Below are positions 11,801 to 17,699 of a stretch of DNA of 32,204 bases, in pieces. Positions within the stretch are counted from its first letter, which is position 1. Each line of letters opens with the position of its first letter. The position numbers and the translations under genes are program-made. Source of the stretch: Fulvivirga kasyanovii (GTDB lineage Bacteria > Bacteroidota > Bacteroidia > Cytophagales > Cyclobacteriaceae); NCBI RefSeq assembly GCF_009711405.1, contig NZ_SMLW01000665.1:7394-39597 (forward strand), in the 5' to 3' direction. The notes under the pieces are model-generated. The model ran no database searches, was not told the DNA's origin, and worked only from the letters and a program-made list of their open reading frames with translations.

Positions 11801-12181
11801 TACATCATCAGAGGTTGTGGTACCTAAAGTTATCCCCGCACTAGGGTTTGATATGGTGATGGTGGCAGTTTCCAGGCCTTCGTAGATAGCGTCATCTGTG
11901 ATGGTAAAAGTGACTGAGCCTGTAGTTGCACCGTCCAGTATGGTAATGGTGGTTGCGCTGAGGGTGTAGTCTCCGCCGGTAATATTAGTTCCTGTTACGG
12001 TCACATCTACCGTTTGATCACCGCTAACAGCTACTGAAGCGGTTGCGGTTACAGTTATTGCTGTGGCGGAAGCTTCTGTTCCGGTATTGGCATCTAAGGA
12101 AAGATCAACGGTTTGGGCCCGAAGGCCTGCGGAACAGAAAATAAAGAATATGATGGTGAAATAATGTAAAGCCTTTTCCAT
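2825..12181 (-). CDS. Giant multidomain T9SS-exported surface protein (Calx-beta, Ig-like, FN3, TIG, MAM-like, Omp28-like)
   Basis: 3118 residues. Signal peptide 1-22 (cleavage after 'GLRA' leaves Gln). Approximate order: three Calx-beta-like repeats (24-134, 135-244, 244-355) each ending in Asp-rich turns; a Big_5/SbsA-like domain (355-475); two FN3-like domains (475-600, 600-720); further Ig/filamin-like modules (720-1480); a second SbsA-like domain (1487-1600); an IPT/TIG domain (1602-1700, 'GGTITITGSFLTG'); several PKD/Ig-like modules (1700-2595); a MAM/jelly-roll-like domain (2598-2790, 'FAIDNVFIG'); an Omp28-like thioredoxin-fold module (2790-2990); and a type A T9SS sorting domain (3037-3118, 'FELFPNPAHDK', 'GIAAGMYHVQVE', basic tail). 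It probably acts as a long surface adhesin or matrix protein. It is the last gene of the operon, after a 69-bp gap. No enzyme domain is recognised, and the individual domain borders are estimates. Confidence 0.93.
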   Translation of the reverse strand: MEKALHYFTIIFFIFCSAGLRAQTVDLSLDANTGTEASATAITVTATASVAVSGDQTVDVTVTGTNITGGDYTLSATTITILDGATTGSVTFTITDDAIYEGLETATITISNPSAGITLGTTTSDDVDISDNESLPDVTLGITGTPLAENGGVATVTASISPLSELDVTVDLDFSGASSPGDFSASATSIVITAGNASANMTITGMDDALDESNESVIVDIISVTNGTELTNPSVTALINDDDPPVDINLGISGSPLNENGGVATVTATPATVSGRVITINLTFSGTATGGTDYTASSATIVLNPGDMSGDITLTAVDDSNVEGSESIIVDIDAITNGTENGTQQVTATITDDDVPSVLFGVTSGTTAAATVTSNITLTFSEAMQKSDGTPLIDSDLASMLTLKYDNASGTDVPFTATIDAGKTIVTIDPTDNNLGNNLFGSRNYYVAIAGNVIETQATNVDLPADNATITAEVLPTPTNHPTGLSITNTTATSIELTWTGSVSGQLPEYYLIVARETSGGTFANVADGTPVADDFDFSGGSANGAVTVLHQSGTNTYTWTGLDEFTDYTFRIYPYTNYAANVDYRTNVMIPEVSGSTDCTAPTGQAGGIAFSAINANSIQVDWTPSGTASGALVLVKEAATPVAPTNGTSYSANADITLAEDIEFGGGITWAVYQGTGSSVTVTELDPSTTYQFAIYEFNSTNQCYNLTGPASGSQATTAADNSTTITNGSGAVTISSLADTEGERVAAFTFTISDIGPDGEQTDISQMTFRPVGGSNEVSDWSQAIAGAKLGDGAAYGDHGTAIINNNSIVIPNILKDNAGGTTNELGEIFNGNTKTYTLYIWLRPNLGGTLPTTIDGLHFAFSLSNTDIVTDANQSGMLPGTGAGTTTNSNADGGTNNEVTVVATELQFVTQPGNTFVQSPMTPAVTVQAADANGNRDLSYTGSVDLSSTGTLASIPSTTFTSGLGTYSNIIHNAPGTGLTMSTTNPSPVLANTTSTTFNITGPASGSDIIANASFTPPTDILYTSFQAADITTAATSLEMARFDIRDGGSTAPDGDVFDTELTDITFTINNPTFVRSVALYVDNNLDGNFDDEVAEVAPAGNTVTFSSLSITAPADGTITFALRVSFTTTVVDNTQVTFTVTSATANPASSGFATANAGGATSSLNAGDNTIEVVASQLIFTTQPPSLFRPNVNVTPQPQLEARDGNNIIDLDYSSAVTVTNTDGLTMLNAPTAFTNGTLTFPANFQYTSFNNNQPNNGALTVTDNPDLGTVANATSNDVFIDGQAPAVNIADDQSDNLVRNIDEVNITITFTENHNIDESVPPVITIGTVVTNGTMVKVDNKTWTYFWNVPGSINQTAPVTITATDEAGNSVSTTTGRTSYIIDNSPPVVTQINRLDPSPTNAASVSFQVIFNESVVNVDASDFVATLGTVGAVTGSGNTYTVTVDNLSSLTGTLELTVPAAATINDLAGNLYNSLFNSGQTYTIDSTPPQFLTLSPADNSFNNPTGSNLVFRFNEEVQVGSGFIRLFDASNTLVQAFDISLLSFNAALDQFTATPLIPLSQGTGYYIQMDAGVVTDVAGNAFAGISDNTTWNFTTFAPPQVTGISPFGCVGGTITITGSFLTGVTTVTFNGTGGTVNSPSIVTNSDTQLTVEVPSYSGFITSLSGTLDLTKDDGTASGSNPEVTITTTQTVQIGPSQAVLSVGSINNSTVCTSGAIQTSTIKVDIRGGVGPYNVVYSLGSVSGYTSGADIVVDPSVVGVNTYSLISVTDANGCNVPVGQLTGSYNVTLNQRPTVEAGGNASGELEYCLDDGLDITLNAATLGTGPSFSANAGGIIWSTNGNGNFDGGTATSTNLNAVYHVGTQDIFNNTVNLTITTTGNPTACSEVTDVLTINFVSNATANPGGFGGVLDYCWDGSNPAQIQLNGSVSGNSTGYLWETVTGASNTQFSDQTIANPVYTFSATEQANQSAQVTLTPTGGTCGAGIPSNLVINLIPLPTNSFQPPINNEVCLAESSVLYKVGNNSGSTYSWTVPTTGGTSFVGQGTSTIIVDWGTTAGSYNVEVVETDANGCQSNPIILPITVNEEPGATFTPQINHAQGETNKYRLALLAPPANTDTIAEGILNVPPYIEFYSNDGGVIRENGKWWFDSKDLSLGSYLIEYVYVDNNGCETTGNETFEVFDNSSLIGNLDTEYCEDEPQTATLAPFLNPGETLLSMHIRINTTSSQAYAGGTVEAEGLGLISTSGTALGPFVFVPDNAADSIPELDNSLELELRYRYMTSLGSIQSRSQKTTVYRAPTPLFSIEGNQRVYCSADGPVQLIPNNDLASGTNTFNFTSDYDINDGTNTVVQQGGNFFFYPANFPMNANTYVDTLSLIYTFDQNIGNSKFCSNSDTLKVAIFNQPPSPSVNGELSPMVSACIIGSTLPEIRAEGITASVPGGVDFAWFETNDTDGTPIWTGPVLDQNIIAGVGTVDQFYVAQVFRGNNCFSPAVEVIVEKLDVFDFTVNTSCIESGSPITFTKNTTGINLAGVRWKVNGTTESTQTAPGITDNFDYAFTAPGLYEVALEIQSQNGCVNEHSKNVVITPQEVASNADVYFQNFESNDGSGWVANGSNSSWEYGTPANQDIVLGDNNGSTIWITGLSGPYNKNEQSYLYSPCFDISGLDRPMISFDSWTNTADKEDGVILEYSVSGINGPWLRLGNFDDGIQSGINWYNQRDISSNPGNQAVGFYGWSGANSGWVSSKHRLDDIPLADRSNVIFRFTFKSTPGSAEVSKPDGFAIDNVFIGNRTRIVLVENFTNTAQTQNTKAEADFLKTFNPSGLAELVKINYHTAFPGDDPFNTTNTADPSARALYYNIAQTPRARLDGVIRNDLGTLFSEWGAKEYGIRTLNNAPFEINISSAANTGTMDISVALTALVDIAPNSVVHIAVVEKSVDLAQAGLTQVPSGEQDFEFVLRKMLPSASGTKISNSIAQGETINVNYSWIPQLDFYNPASVAIIAFIQDEDTREVYQSSILDNITLPDKVTGIDKSPMYVSFELFPNPAHDKLTVKLPLGLKQPVVKMFDMFGKVIFDKQIDVNKFELDTKGIAAGMYHVQVETEDGYFERKRVMIIHN

Positions 12182-12184
12182 ATA

Positions 12185-12194
12185 AACACGTGTT
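12185..12194. promoter_or_regulatory. 10-bp perfect palindrome AACACGTGTT just before the giant gene
   Basis: A self-complementary 10-mer lies 3 bp upstream of the ATG at 12181 (minus strand), in the only sizeable gap (69 bp) of the operon. It could be a protein-binding dyad or affect translation of the giant gene. I find no convincing -33/-7 promoter pair in this gap. Confidence 0.25.
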
Positions 12195-12250
12195 GCGGTA
12201 AAACACAGTTAGTTAAGTTGAAAATATAAATCCAGGTTGAGTTTTTTATT

Positions 12251-13483
12251 TTAAATGTTTCCCTGATCGTCAGTTTTGATCAGTACCATGGTATCTACGT
12301 CTCCGAATTCGGTGGTGCCGAGCACCAGGATATGTCCGGTGGAGGTCTCAAGCAAAGTGCTTCCGGTATCCATGTTCACACTTCCGAAGATCTTCCCGTC
12401 AACGCCTTCGTTTTCGGTCCATACCGGATTGCCAAACATGTCTGTTTTGATCAGATAAAAATCCCGTTCGCCCCGGCCAAAGCTGTCTGTGGAGCCGAGT
12501 ATGAGCAAACTGCCATCTTCCGTTACCGTGATGGCTTCGCCGGTGTCATTTTTTGATCCTCCAAAAGTTACACTCCCCAACAATTTGCCATTTGTGTTTA
12601 CCCTTGTCAGCAGTATATCCTGATCACCGGCGGCAGTATTATTTGTAGACCCGATAATGGCATAACCGAAGGGTGTTCGACGGATATCGAAGCCCAGCTC
12701 ATTTTTACCATTGTTAAGGCCTATGGTTTCATCGAAAAAGGTGTTTTTTGAATTTGCAGGTGTGGTGATGATCCTGATGTCATTTTCACCGTTGCGGGTA
12801 GTGGTACCACTCCAGGTCACGTTATTGTTTTCGTCGGTAATAATGGTTTTTGATATGTTGGCGTCATCACCAATGCCATAGGTCTGGCTCCACACCACAT
12901 TGAGATCAGCGCTACTTACCTCTGCGAGATACATATTTTCAGGAGCGGTGTTGCCTTCGATGGTAGCCAGTACGAAGTAGTTACCCTGATCTGTAAGAGT
13001 AACCGCATAGCCATGTAGCGAGGCATTGTCAAAGCTAATGCTCTTGCCCGCAATGGTGTTGCCATTCTGATCTACGGTTAGGAGAAACATGTTGGTAAGC
13101 TCTTGGTTATCTTCCTCATAGATACTGTCGCCTACTACCAAGTAACCGTTGCTGATTTCGATCACTGCCCTTCCCATCAGGTTATTGGTACTTTCTCCTG
13201 ATTGGTTATCAGGATAGGCCCTGTCCCAGATCACATTGCCATCCACATCTGTTTTGATCAATCTTATTTTGGATACCTCTTCGTCACTGGCGGCTTCCGA
13301 TACCGTGGTCCCCAGGAGGATATAGCTTCCGTCTGAGGTTTCCTTCATGTCCGAGGATATGTCGGAGTTGATGCCACCGTAATACTTGACGAATGTTTCA
13401 GGCTTACCTGCCGTTACATCCTCTTCATTGGCACAGGAAACGGCTAAAAGGCCTATGATCAGTATGTTGTAAAATCGGTTCAT
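12251..13483 (-). CDS. Lipoprotein with beta-propeller-like repeats
   Basis: 410 residues from ATG at 13483; a TTG one codon earlier is less likely. N-terminus 'MNRFYNILIIGLLAVSCANEED' split here as a short hydrophobic stretch and a lipobox with Cys17, so it is a predicted lipoprotein. The body is built of repeated units with the pattern G-G-x-x-x-D-x-x-x-x-x-x-x-x-DGS-x-x-x-L-G-x-T and 'LIKTD..GN..W' (for example 'VTFGGSKNDTGEAITVTEDG' and 'FYLIKTDMFGNPVW'), about 50-60 residues each, which suits a six- or seven-bladed propeller. It starts 5 bp after the barrel gene stops, so the two are probably cotranslated and may act together at the outer membrane. It has no T9SS tail and ends at a repeat boundary. 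Ligand is unknown. Confidence 0.82.
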   Translation of the reverse strand: MNRFYNILIIGLLAVSCANEEDVTAGKPETFVKYYGGINSDISSDMKETSDGSYILLGTTVSEAASDEEVSKIRLIKTDVDGNVIWDRAYPDNQSGESTNNLMGRAVIEISNGYLVVGDSIYEEDNQELTNMFLLTVDQNGNTIAGKSISFDNASLHGYAVTLTDQGNYFVLATIEGNTAPENMYLAEVSSADLNVVWSQTYGIGDDANISKTIITDENNNVTWSGTTTRNGENDIRIITTPANSKNTFFDETIGLNNGKNELGFDIRRTPFGYAIIGSTNNTAAGDQDILLTRVNTNGKLLGSVTFGGSKNDTGEAITVTEDGSLLILGSTDSFGRGERDFYLIKTDMFGNPVWTENEGVDGKIFGSVNMDTGSTLLETSTGHILVLGTTEFGDVDTMVLIKTDDQGNI

Positions 13484-13488
13484 CAATC

Positions 13489-14526
13489 TTAATTGAGTTT
13501 TTTAGGATTATATTTTGGTAACAGGTAACCAAGTGAAACAGAAAAGCTATTGAGCTTGAAGTCATCATCTACATAGCCGTAGTCAAAGATCAGCTCCTGA
13601 TTGCTCAGCCTGTTTTCTTCTTTGACCTGATTAAGAATGCCATAATTAAACCTTGCCTCTGCAACGAAGTGGTTTTTGCCCACTTTGATTTTTATCCCTG
13701 CTCCTGCAATGGCAGAAAAGTTGATCTTGTTCCGTTGGTCAGTAAGGTCAACAGTGGCACCTTCGAAGTTCTCAATACTGGTCTGGGTTTCGCCCTTGAA
13801 AGAGGAGGAGAACAGGTAGTTGGCCGACCCTCCAAGCAGAACATAGGGGTTAAACTTCCCACCGGCAAATTGATATTGTACGGTGATGGGTACAGATAAC
13901 CAGGTTTGCGTTTCGGTGATTTCCTGCGATTCAATGAACCGGTTTACAGAATCTACATTTGAAAAGCTGTTGCTGTAATCGAGGTTATAGCCTGCCAGGG
14001 TTAGCTCTCCGCTTAAGGTCAGGTTCTTTCTAACAATAACCTCTATCATGCCACCTACCACATATCCGGGAGCAGGAGTGTATTCCCCCATGGTAGTGCG
14101 CTGGTCGTGAACGCCATAGTTGCTTAGTACATTGACCAGGGAGATATTACCGCCACCTTTTATGCCATAGCTGAAAATGGGTTTGGTCCTGAAACTATTG
14201 TATAAATTGATAAATTCCGCAGGGTCTGCCTGCGGGTTGATCTGGAACTGGTTGTTATGGCGAAGCAACGCTAACATGGCTTCATCAGCTTTTTCTGCTT
14301 CATCAAGATAGAGGTATGCTAAAACCAGCAAGCGGTAGGCTTCGGTTTTTTCATCATCGGTAAATCCGTTTTTCAGGCAGCTTTCCAGTAAGGCAGGCAG
14401 TTCGTGGATGCGGCCTTCATCGTAGACTGTCCGGGCCTGTCTCAGGGTTTGGGTACAAACGGTTTGGGCGGTGGTGTACAGGCTGGCTAAACAAAGAAAT
14501 ACGGCCAGTGGTAAAATTTTAATCAT
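13489..14526 (-). CDS. TPR-like plus outer-membrane beta-barrel protein (PorT-like family)
   Basis: 345 residues. The frame extends 14 codons upstream into the STAND gene, but ATG at 14526 gives an ideal signal peptide ('MIKILPLAVFLCLASLYTTA', cleavage before Gln21) and sits 4 bp after the preceding stop. Mature part: a helical TPR-like region (about 25-105, 'AYRLLVLAYLYLDEAEKADEAMLALL'-type, paired helices) followed by a barrel from about 115 that resembles PF13568 (OMP_b-brl_2), with alternating amphipathic strands ('ISLVNVLSNYGV', 'SVPITVQYQFAGG', 'FSAIAGAGIKIKVGK') and a terminal strand ending near the stop ('FSVSLGYLLPKY'). It probably sits in the outer membrane with the helices in the periplasm. 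It lies between the STAND ATPase and the lipoprotein, which suggests a link across the envelope. Confidence 0.85.
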   Translation of the reverse strand: MIKILPLAVFLCLASLYTTAQTVCTQTLRQARTVYDEGRIHELPALLESCLKNGFTDDEKTEAYRLLVLAYLYLDEAEKADEAMLALLRHNNQFQINPQADPAEFINLYNSFRTKPIFSYGIKGGGNISLVNVLSNYGVHDQRTTMGEYTPAPGYVVGGMIEVIVRKNLTLSGELTLAGYNLDYSNSFSNVDSVNRFIESQEITETQTWLSVPITVQYQFAGGKFNPYVLLGGSANYLFSSSFKGETQTSIENFEGATVDLTDQRNKINFSAIAGAGIKIKVGKNHFVAEARFNYGILNQVKEENRLSNQELIFDYGYVDDDFKLNSFSVSLGYLLPKYNPKKLN

Positions 14527-14530
14527 ACGC

Positions 14531-17500
14531 TTACTTGTTGGATGGGAGGTTTTCACAAGTCCTTTCATATTTCAGGTCAGGGTCATCTCCCACATAAGTT
14601 TTCCATTCTTCATCATTCATGTTACGGTCTATCTGATCACAGATCTTATCGGCCATAGTCTCAATTTTGGTCGGCCATGCCCTCACCACGGTCTCCTGGG
14701 TACCGGCAAGTATCTGCTCATCGTCAGGGCTAAACGCTATAGTCCACACCCAGGTAGGATGGTCTGACAGGGTGATAGGCTGGGCATTCAGGTTTTCCCT
14801 GTTCCATAGCCTCACAGTCTTGTCCTTTGAGGCGCTGGCAATAAAGCGTCTGTCTTTACTGAAGGTGATGTCGTTGATAGGGGAGATGTGCCCTATCAAT
14901 GATTTGGCAGGCTCATTGGAAAAGAGCTTAAAGGTCTTGATCAGGCCTGACTCATCACCGATGGCCACTACATGGTCAACCGGGCTTATGGCTACAGCCC
15001 ATAGCCTGGTATTGTTGCTGTAGATCTCGGAAGCTTTGTAATTGTTTTGGACATCGTAGAGCATTACTTTACCGTTATTGCCCACGCCAACCAGCCATTT
15101 ACCGTCACTACTCAGGTCAATATCATTAAGCCTGAACGGTACGGCCACAATCTCACTGACCGATGTCAGGTTGCTGTATTTTATGCTTTTGCCTTCGTTG
15201 TCCAAAGCAATCAGGCCTTTGTTGTCAGGTGTGAACAGCAGGTTCCATACGTCTCCGTCAAAACCACTGATCTTTTTGGGAGCACTGCCTACGTTGTTCA
15301 GGTCAAACAATTCAATGAATGAGCCTTTGCTGTCCTTCTCAAACTCCCCGCCGGCCGCCAGCCACTTGTTGTCACTGCTTACGGCAAGGGTCCTGATGAT
15401 CCGGCCGGACTTGCTGTTTCTCAAAGTGTCTGCTACTCTGTTAACGCCTTTGAGGTTCCACCTCAGGATCTTGCCCTGTGTATCGGAAGAGTAAATGTAG
15501 TTGCCATTTTCGTTTGACACCACGGCACGGATGCCCTTGTCATGCCCGCCCAGGCTTTTTACCAGTGGGTCCTGCAATGATTTCAAGGCTTCGTACAATC
15601 CATCATAAATATCGTGGTCGTAGCGGTCTCCCTCATTCTTGGTGTTGAAAATATAAGCCTGCTGGGCCAGCAAACCTTTAAGGGTGGCCTGCTCGTCCCT
15701 CATCTGGGTAGATTTAATGGCCATGGCCTTGGCTATCGCCAGATACCTGAGACGATCCGCTTTGGCCTTGGCAGCAATGGCTGCCTTTTCGTTTTCAATG
15801 GCAATGATGGCGTTGTCCTCAGCTATTTTCTGAGCATCAATCGCCAGCTTCTCATTATTTTTGGCCAGGTTTTCCCCGGCTTCGGCCCTCAATCGTTGTT
15901 CTTCTGCTTCTACCAGTGCCGCTTCTGCTCTTTCTTTTTGCATTTCTGCCCTTTCTTTTTCCTGTTCTGCCCGTTCCTGCTCCTTTTTGGCAAGGTCGGC
16001 ATTGGCAGTGGCCTGTTTCTCGTTTGCCTTGGCTATTTTTTCCTGTGCCAGGGCTTCATTCTTGTTCTGCTCTGCTTTCAAGCGCTCCGAATCAGCCTCG
16101 GCTTTTTGAATGAAGGCATAGATCAGGAACATAATGGAGATTACCGTGGCACTGGCCAGTATAAGTGCTGTTATCCGGGCATTGCGGAGCCTTCTTTTCT
16201 GTTGAAGCTCTTTGATACGCTGCTCGGTTTCAAATTCCTTCTTTGAATATTCAAGAAAAACCAGAGTTCTCTCAAATGCAGGATGATACCGCTGCCCCCA
16301 GATGAGCGTGGGCTTATGTTTTGCCTGCCAGTTGAGGGCAAGTTGCAGATCCGGTGGGCGCCAAAGCCCTGCTTTACCTACCTGGTACATGCTGGCGGCT
16401 TCGGAAAGCCTCAGGTACATTTGAACAGCCTCAGCCTCATCATCCACCCAGTTTTTCAGCCTTGTCCAGATCCTCATCAAACTTTCATGCGAAATGTCAA
16501 TGATGGATTTGGAATTTAGCTCTACATGGTGGGCAGGAGTAAGTAGTGACCGGCCTGGTTCCCTGAATTTGTCGATAACATCGATGACTTCCTGCTCGGA
16601 GACGTTCGAGATGGCAGCGATTTCTCCCAGCCTTGTAGGCCTTCTGATGCCAAAGTTTTCTCCGCGCTTTTCAGTGATAGCCTTAAACAGTGATTCGCAA
16701 ATGTGTTTTTGGTCATCGGTCAGTTCATCATAGGCTTCGTTGGCATGCATCGATAAGGCCTCTGACATGGTGCCAATGGCCTCGTAATGTTTAATGTCGA
16801 CCGGTTCATCTTCAAAGTCCCTGTAGTTGCTCCAGTAGCTCCATGTCCGCATCAGGGAGTGCTGGAGGATCGGGAGCTGGTCAGGGTTATCGCCCAGGTC
16901 ATTGAGCAACTGCTGGGTAAGCCGTTGTGTGATGTTTGCGCCGCCTACAGCCACGGGGCCTTCAATAGCCCTTCTTTTCTGCTCCCGCGTCATTTGAGGG
17001 ATCAGGTAGTGGCTGTCGTTGATCTTTTTGGTCAGGTCGGGGAACTGGGCACAGTCACCGATAAAATCTGACCGCATGGTAATGCCAATATAAATAGGTA
17101 CATCGGCATAGTTAATGGCCTCTATCAGCAGGTTGACGAATGCAAGAGTTTCATTGACGGTACCGGCATCGGAGCTGTCTTTGAAACGGAACAACTCCTC
17201 AAACTGGTCTACCAGGATCAGGTAGTTTTTGTCTTTGCTTCTTTTCGATTGTAGTACGGCCTCAACCAGTCCGAGGGAGCTGCTTTTCAGCAAAGTAGTT
17301 ACAATGGTCTTCTTAATCTTCTTGTCTTCCGGATCGGCTACGAGGTATGTAGGGTCTGACTGGAGCAGGGATTCGGCAAGGTTTTCTATAGGGCCTGCTC
17401 CCGGCCTGGTTACTATTACCTCCCAGTCAGGGCTGGTGTCTGTCAGGAAACCGCCATATAGAATAGGGAGTACCCCACAATATATAAATGAAGACTTACC

Positions 17501-17695
17501 ACTTCCGGAGGGGCCTATAACTCCTACAAAGCGGTGCTTGGAAAGTTTCAGGAGCACTTCGTCGCTCTGGCCTTCCCGACCGAAGAAAAGATGGCTTTCT
17601 TCAATTTTAAACGGTCTTAGCCCGGGGAAGGGGTTGACCGAAGTGGTGGTAGACCGTGGGGTCAGGCTATATTTCTCTTTGGCGATATCGCTCAT
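14531..17695 (-). CDS. Membrane-spanning STAND (nSTAND1-like) ATPase with coiled coil and WD40 repeats
   Basis: 1054 residues. N-terminal nSTAND1-type NTPase: 'NPFPGLRPFK..ESHLFFGR' entry motif, Walker A 'GPSGSGKSS' (61-69), Walker B 'LILVDQFEE' (159-167), then a winged-helix/helical region to about 480. A basic stretch 'KRRLRN' precedes one hydrophobic segment at about 505-529. Next is a long Ala/Glu/Lys-rich coiled coil (about 530-690, 'EKIAKANEKQATANADLA') and WD40 repeats (about 715-1020, 'FSKDRRFIASASKDKTVRLW' and similar). By the positive-inside rule the ATPase is cytoplasmic, and the coiled coil and WD40 would be periplasmic. STAND proteins are ATP-driven switches that oligomerise on sensing a signal. 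The gene starts 4 bp after the TIR-like gene stops. Alternatives are a purely cytoplasmic membrane-tethered sensor, or a HatR-like regulator. Confidence 0.9.
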   Translation of the reverse strand: MSDIAKEKYSLTPRSTTTSVNPFPGLRPFKIEESHLFFGREGQSDEVLLKLSKHRFVGVIGPSGSGKSSFIYCGVLPILYGGFLTDTSPDWEVIVTRPGAGPIENLAESLLQSDPTYLVADPEDKKIKKTIVTTLLKSSSLGLVEAVLQSKRSKDKNYLILVDQFEELFRFKDSSDAGTVNETLAFVNLLIEAINYADVPIYIGITMRSDFIGDCAQFPDLTKKINDSHYLIPQMTREQKRRAIEGPVAVGGANITQRLTQQLLNDLGDNPDQLPILQHSLMRTWSYWSNYRDFEDEPVDIKHYEAIGTMSEALSMHANEAYDELTDDQKHICESLFKAITEKRGENFGIRRPTRLGEIAAISNVSEQEVIDVIDKFREPGRSLLTPAHHVELNSKSIIDISHESLMRIWTRLKNWVDDEAEAVQMYLRLSEAASMYQVGKAGLWRPPDLQLALNWQAKHKPTLIWGQRYHPAFERTLVFLEYSKKEFETEQRIKELQQKRRLRNARITALILASATVISIMFLIYAFIQKAEADSERLKAEQNKNEALAQEKIAKANEKQATANADLAKKEQERAEQEKERAEMQKERAEAALVEAEEQRLRAEAGENLAKNNEKLAIDAQKIAEDNAIIAIENEKAAIAAKAKADRLRYLAIAKAMAIKSTQMRDEQATLKGLLAQQAYIFNTKNEGDRYDHDIYDGLYEALKSLQDPLVKSLGGHDKGIRAVVSNENGNYIYSSDTQGKILRWNLKGVNRVADTLRNSKSGRIIRTLAVSSDNKWLAAGGEFEKDSKGSFIELFDLNNVGSAPKKISGFDGDVWNLLFTPDNKGLIALDNEGKSIKYSNLTSVSEIVAVPFRLNDIDLSSDGKWLVGVGNNGKVMLYDVQNNYKASEIYSNNTRLWAVAISPVDHVVAIGDESGLIKTFKLFSNEPAKSLIGHISPINDITFSKDRRFIASASKDKTVRLWNRENLNAQPITLSDHPTWVWTIAFSPDDEQILAGTQETVVRAWPTKIETMADKICDQIDRNMNDEEWKTYVGDDPDLKYERTCENLPSNK

Positions 17696-17699
17696 CGTG

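Noticed and set aside
14527-14568. Longer N-terminus for the barrel protein overlapping the STAND gene
   Set aside because: The ATG at 14526 begins a textbook signal peptide and is 4 bp after the previous stop; the extension would bury the signal.
15614-16246. Open frame of 210 codons, rich in Phe, Leu and Cys, that could pass for a membrane protein
   Set aside because: It is the complement of the Ala/Glu/Lys coiled coil of the STAND gene, whose codons read backward give Phe/Leu/Ser-rich peptides.
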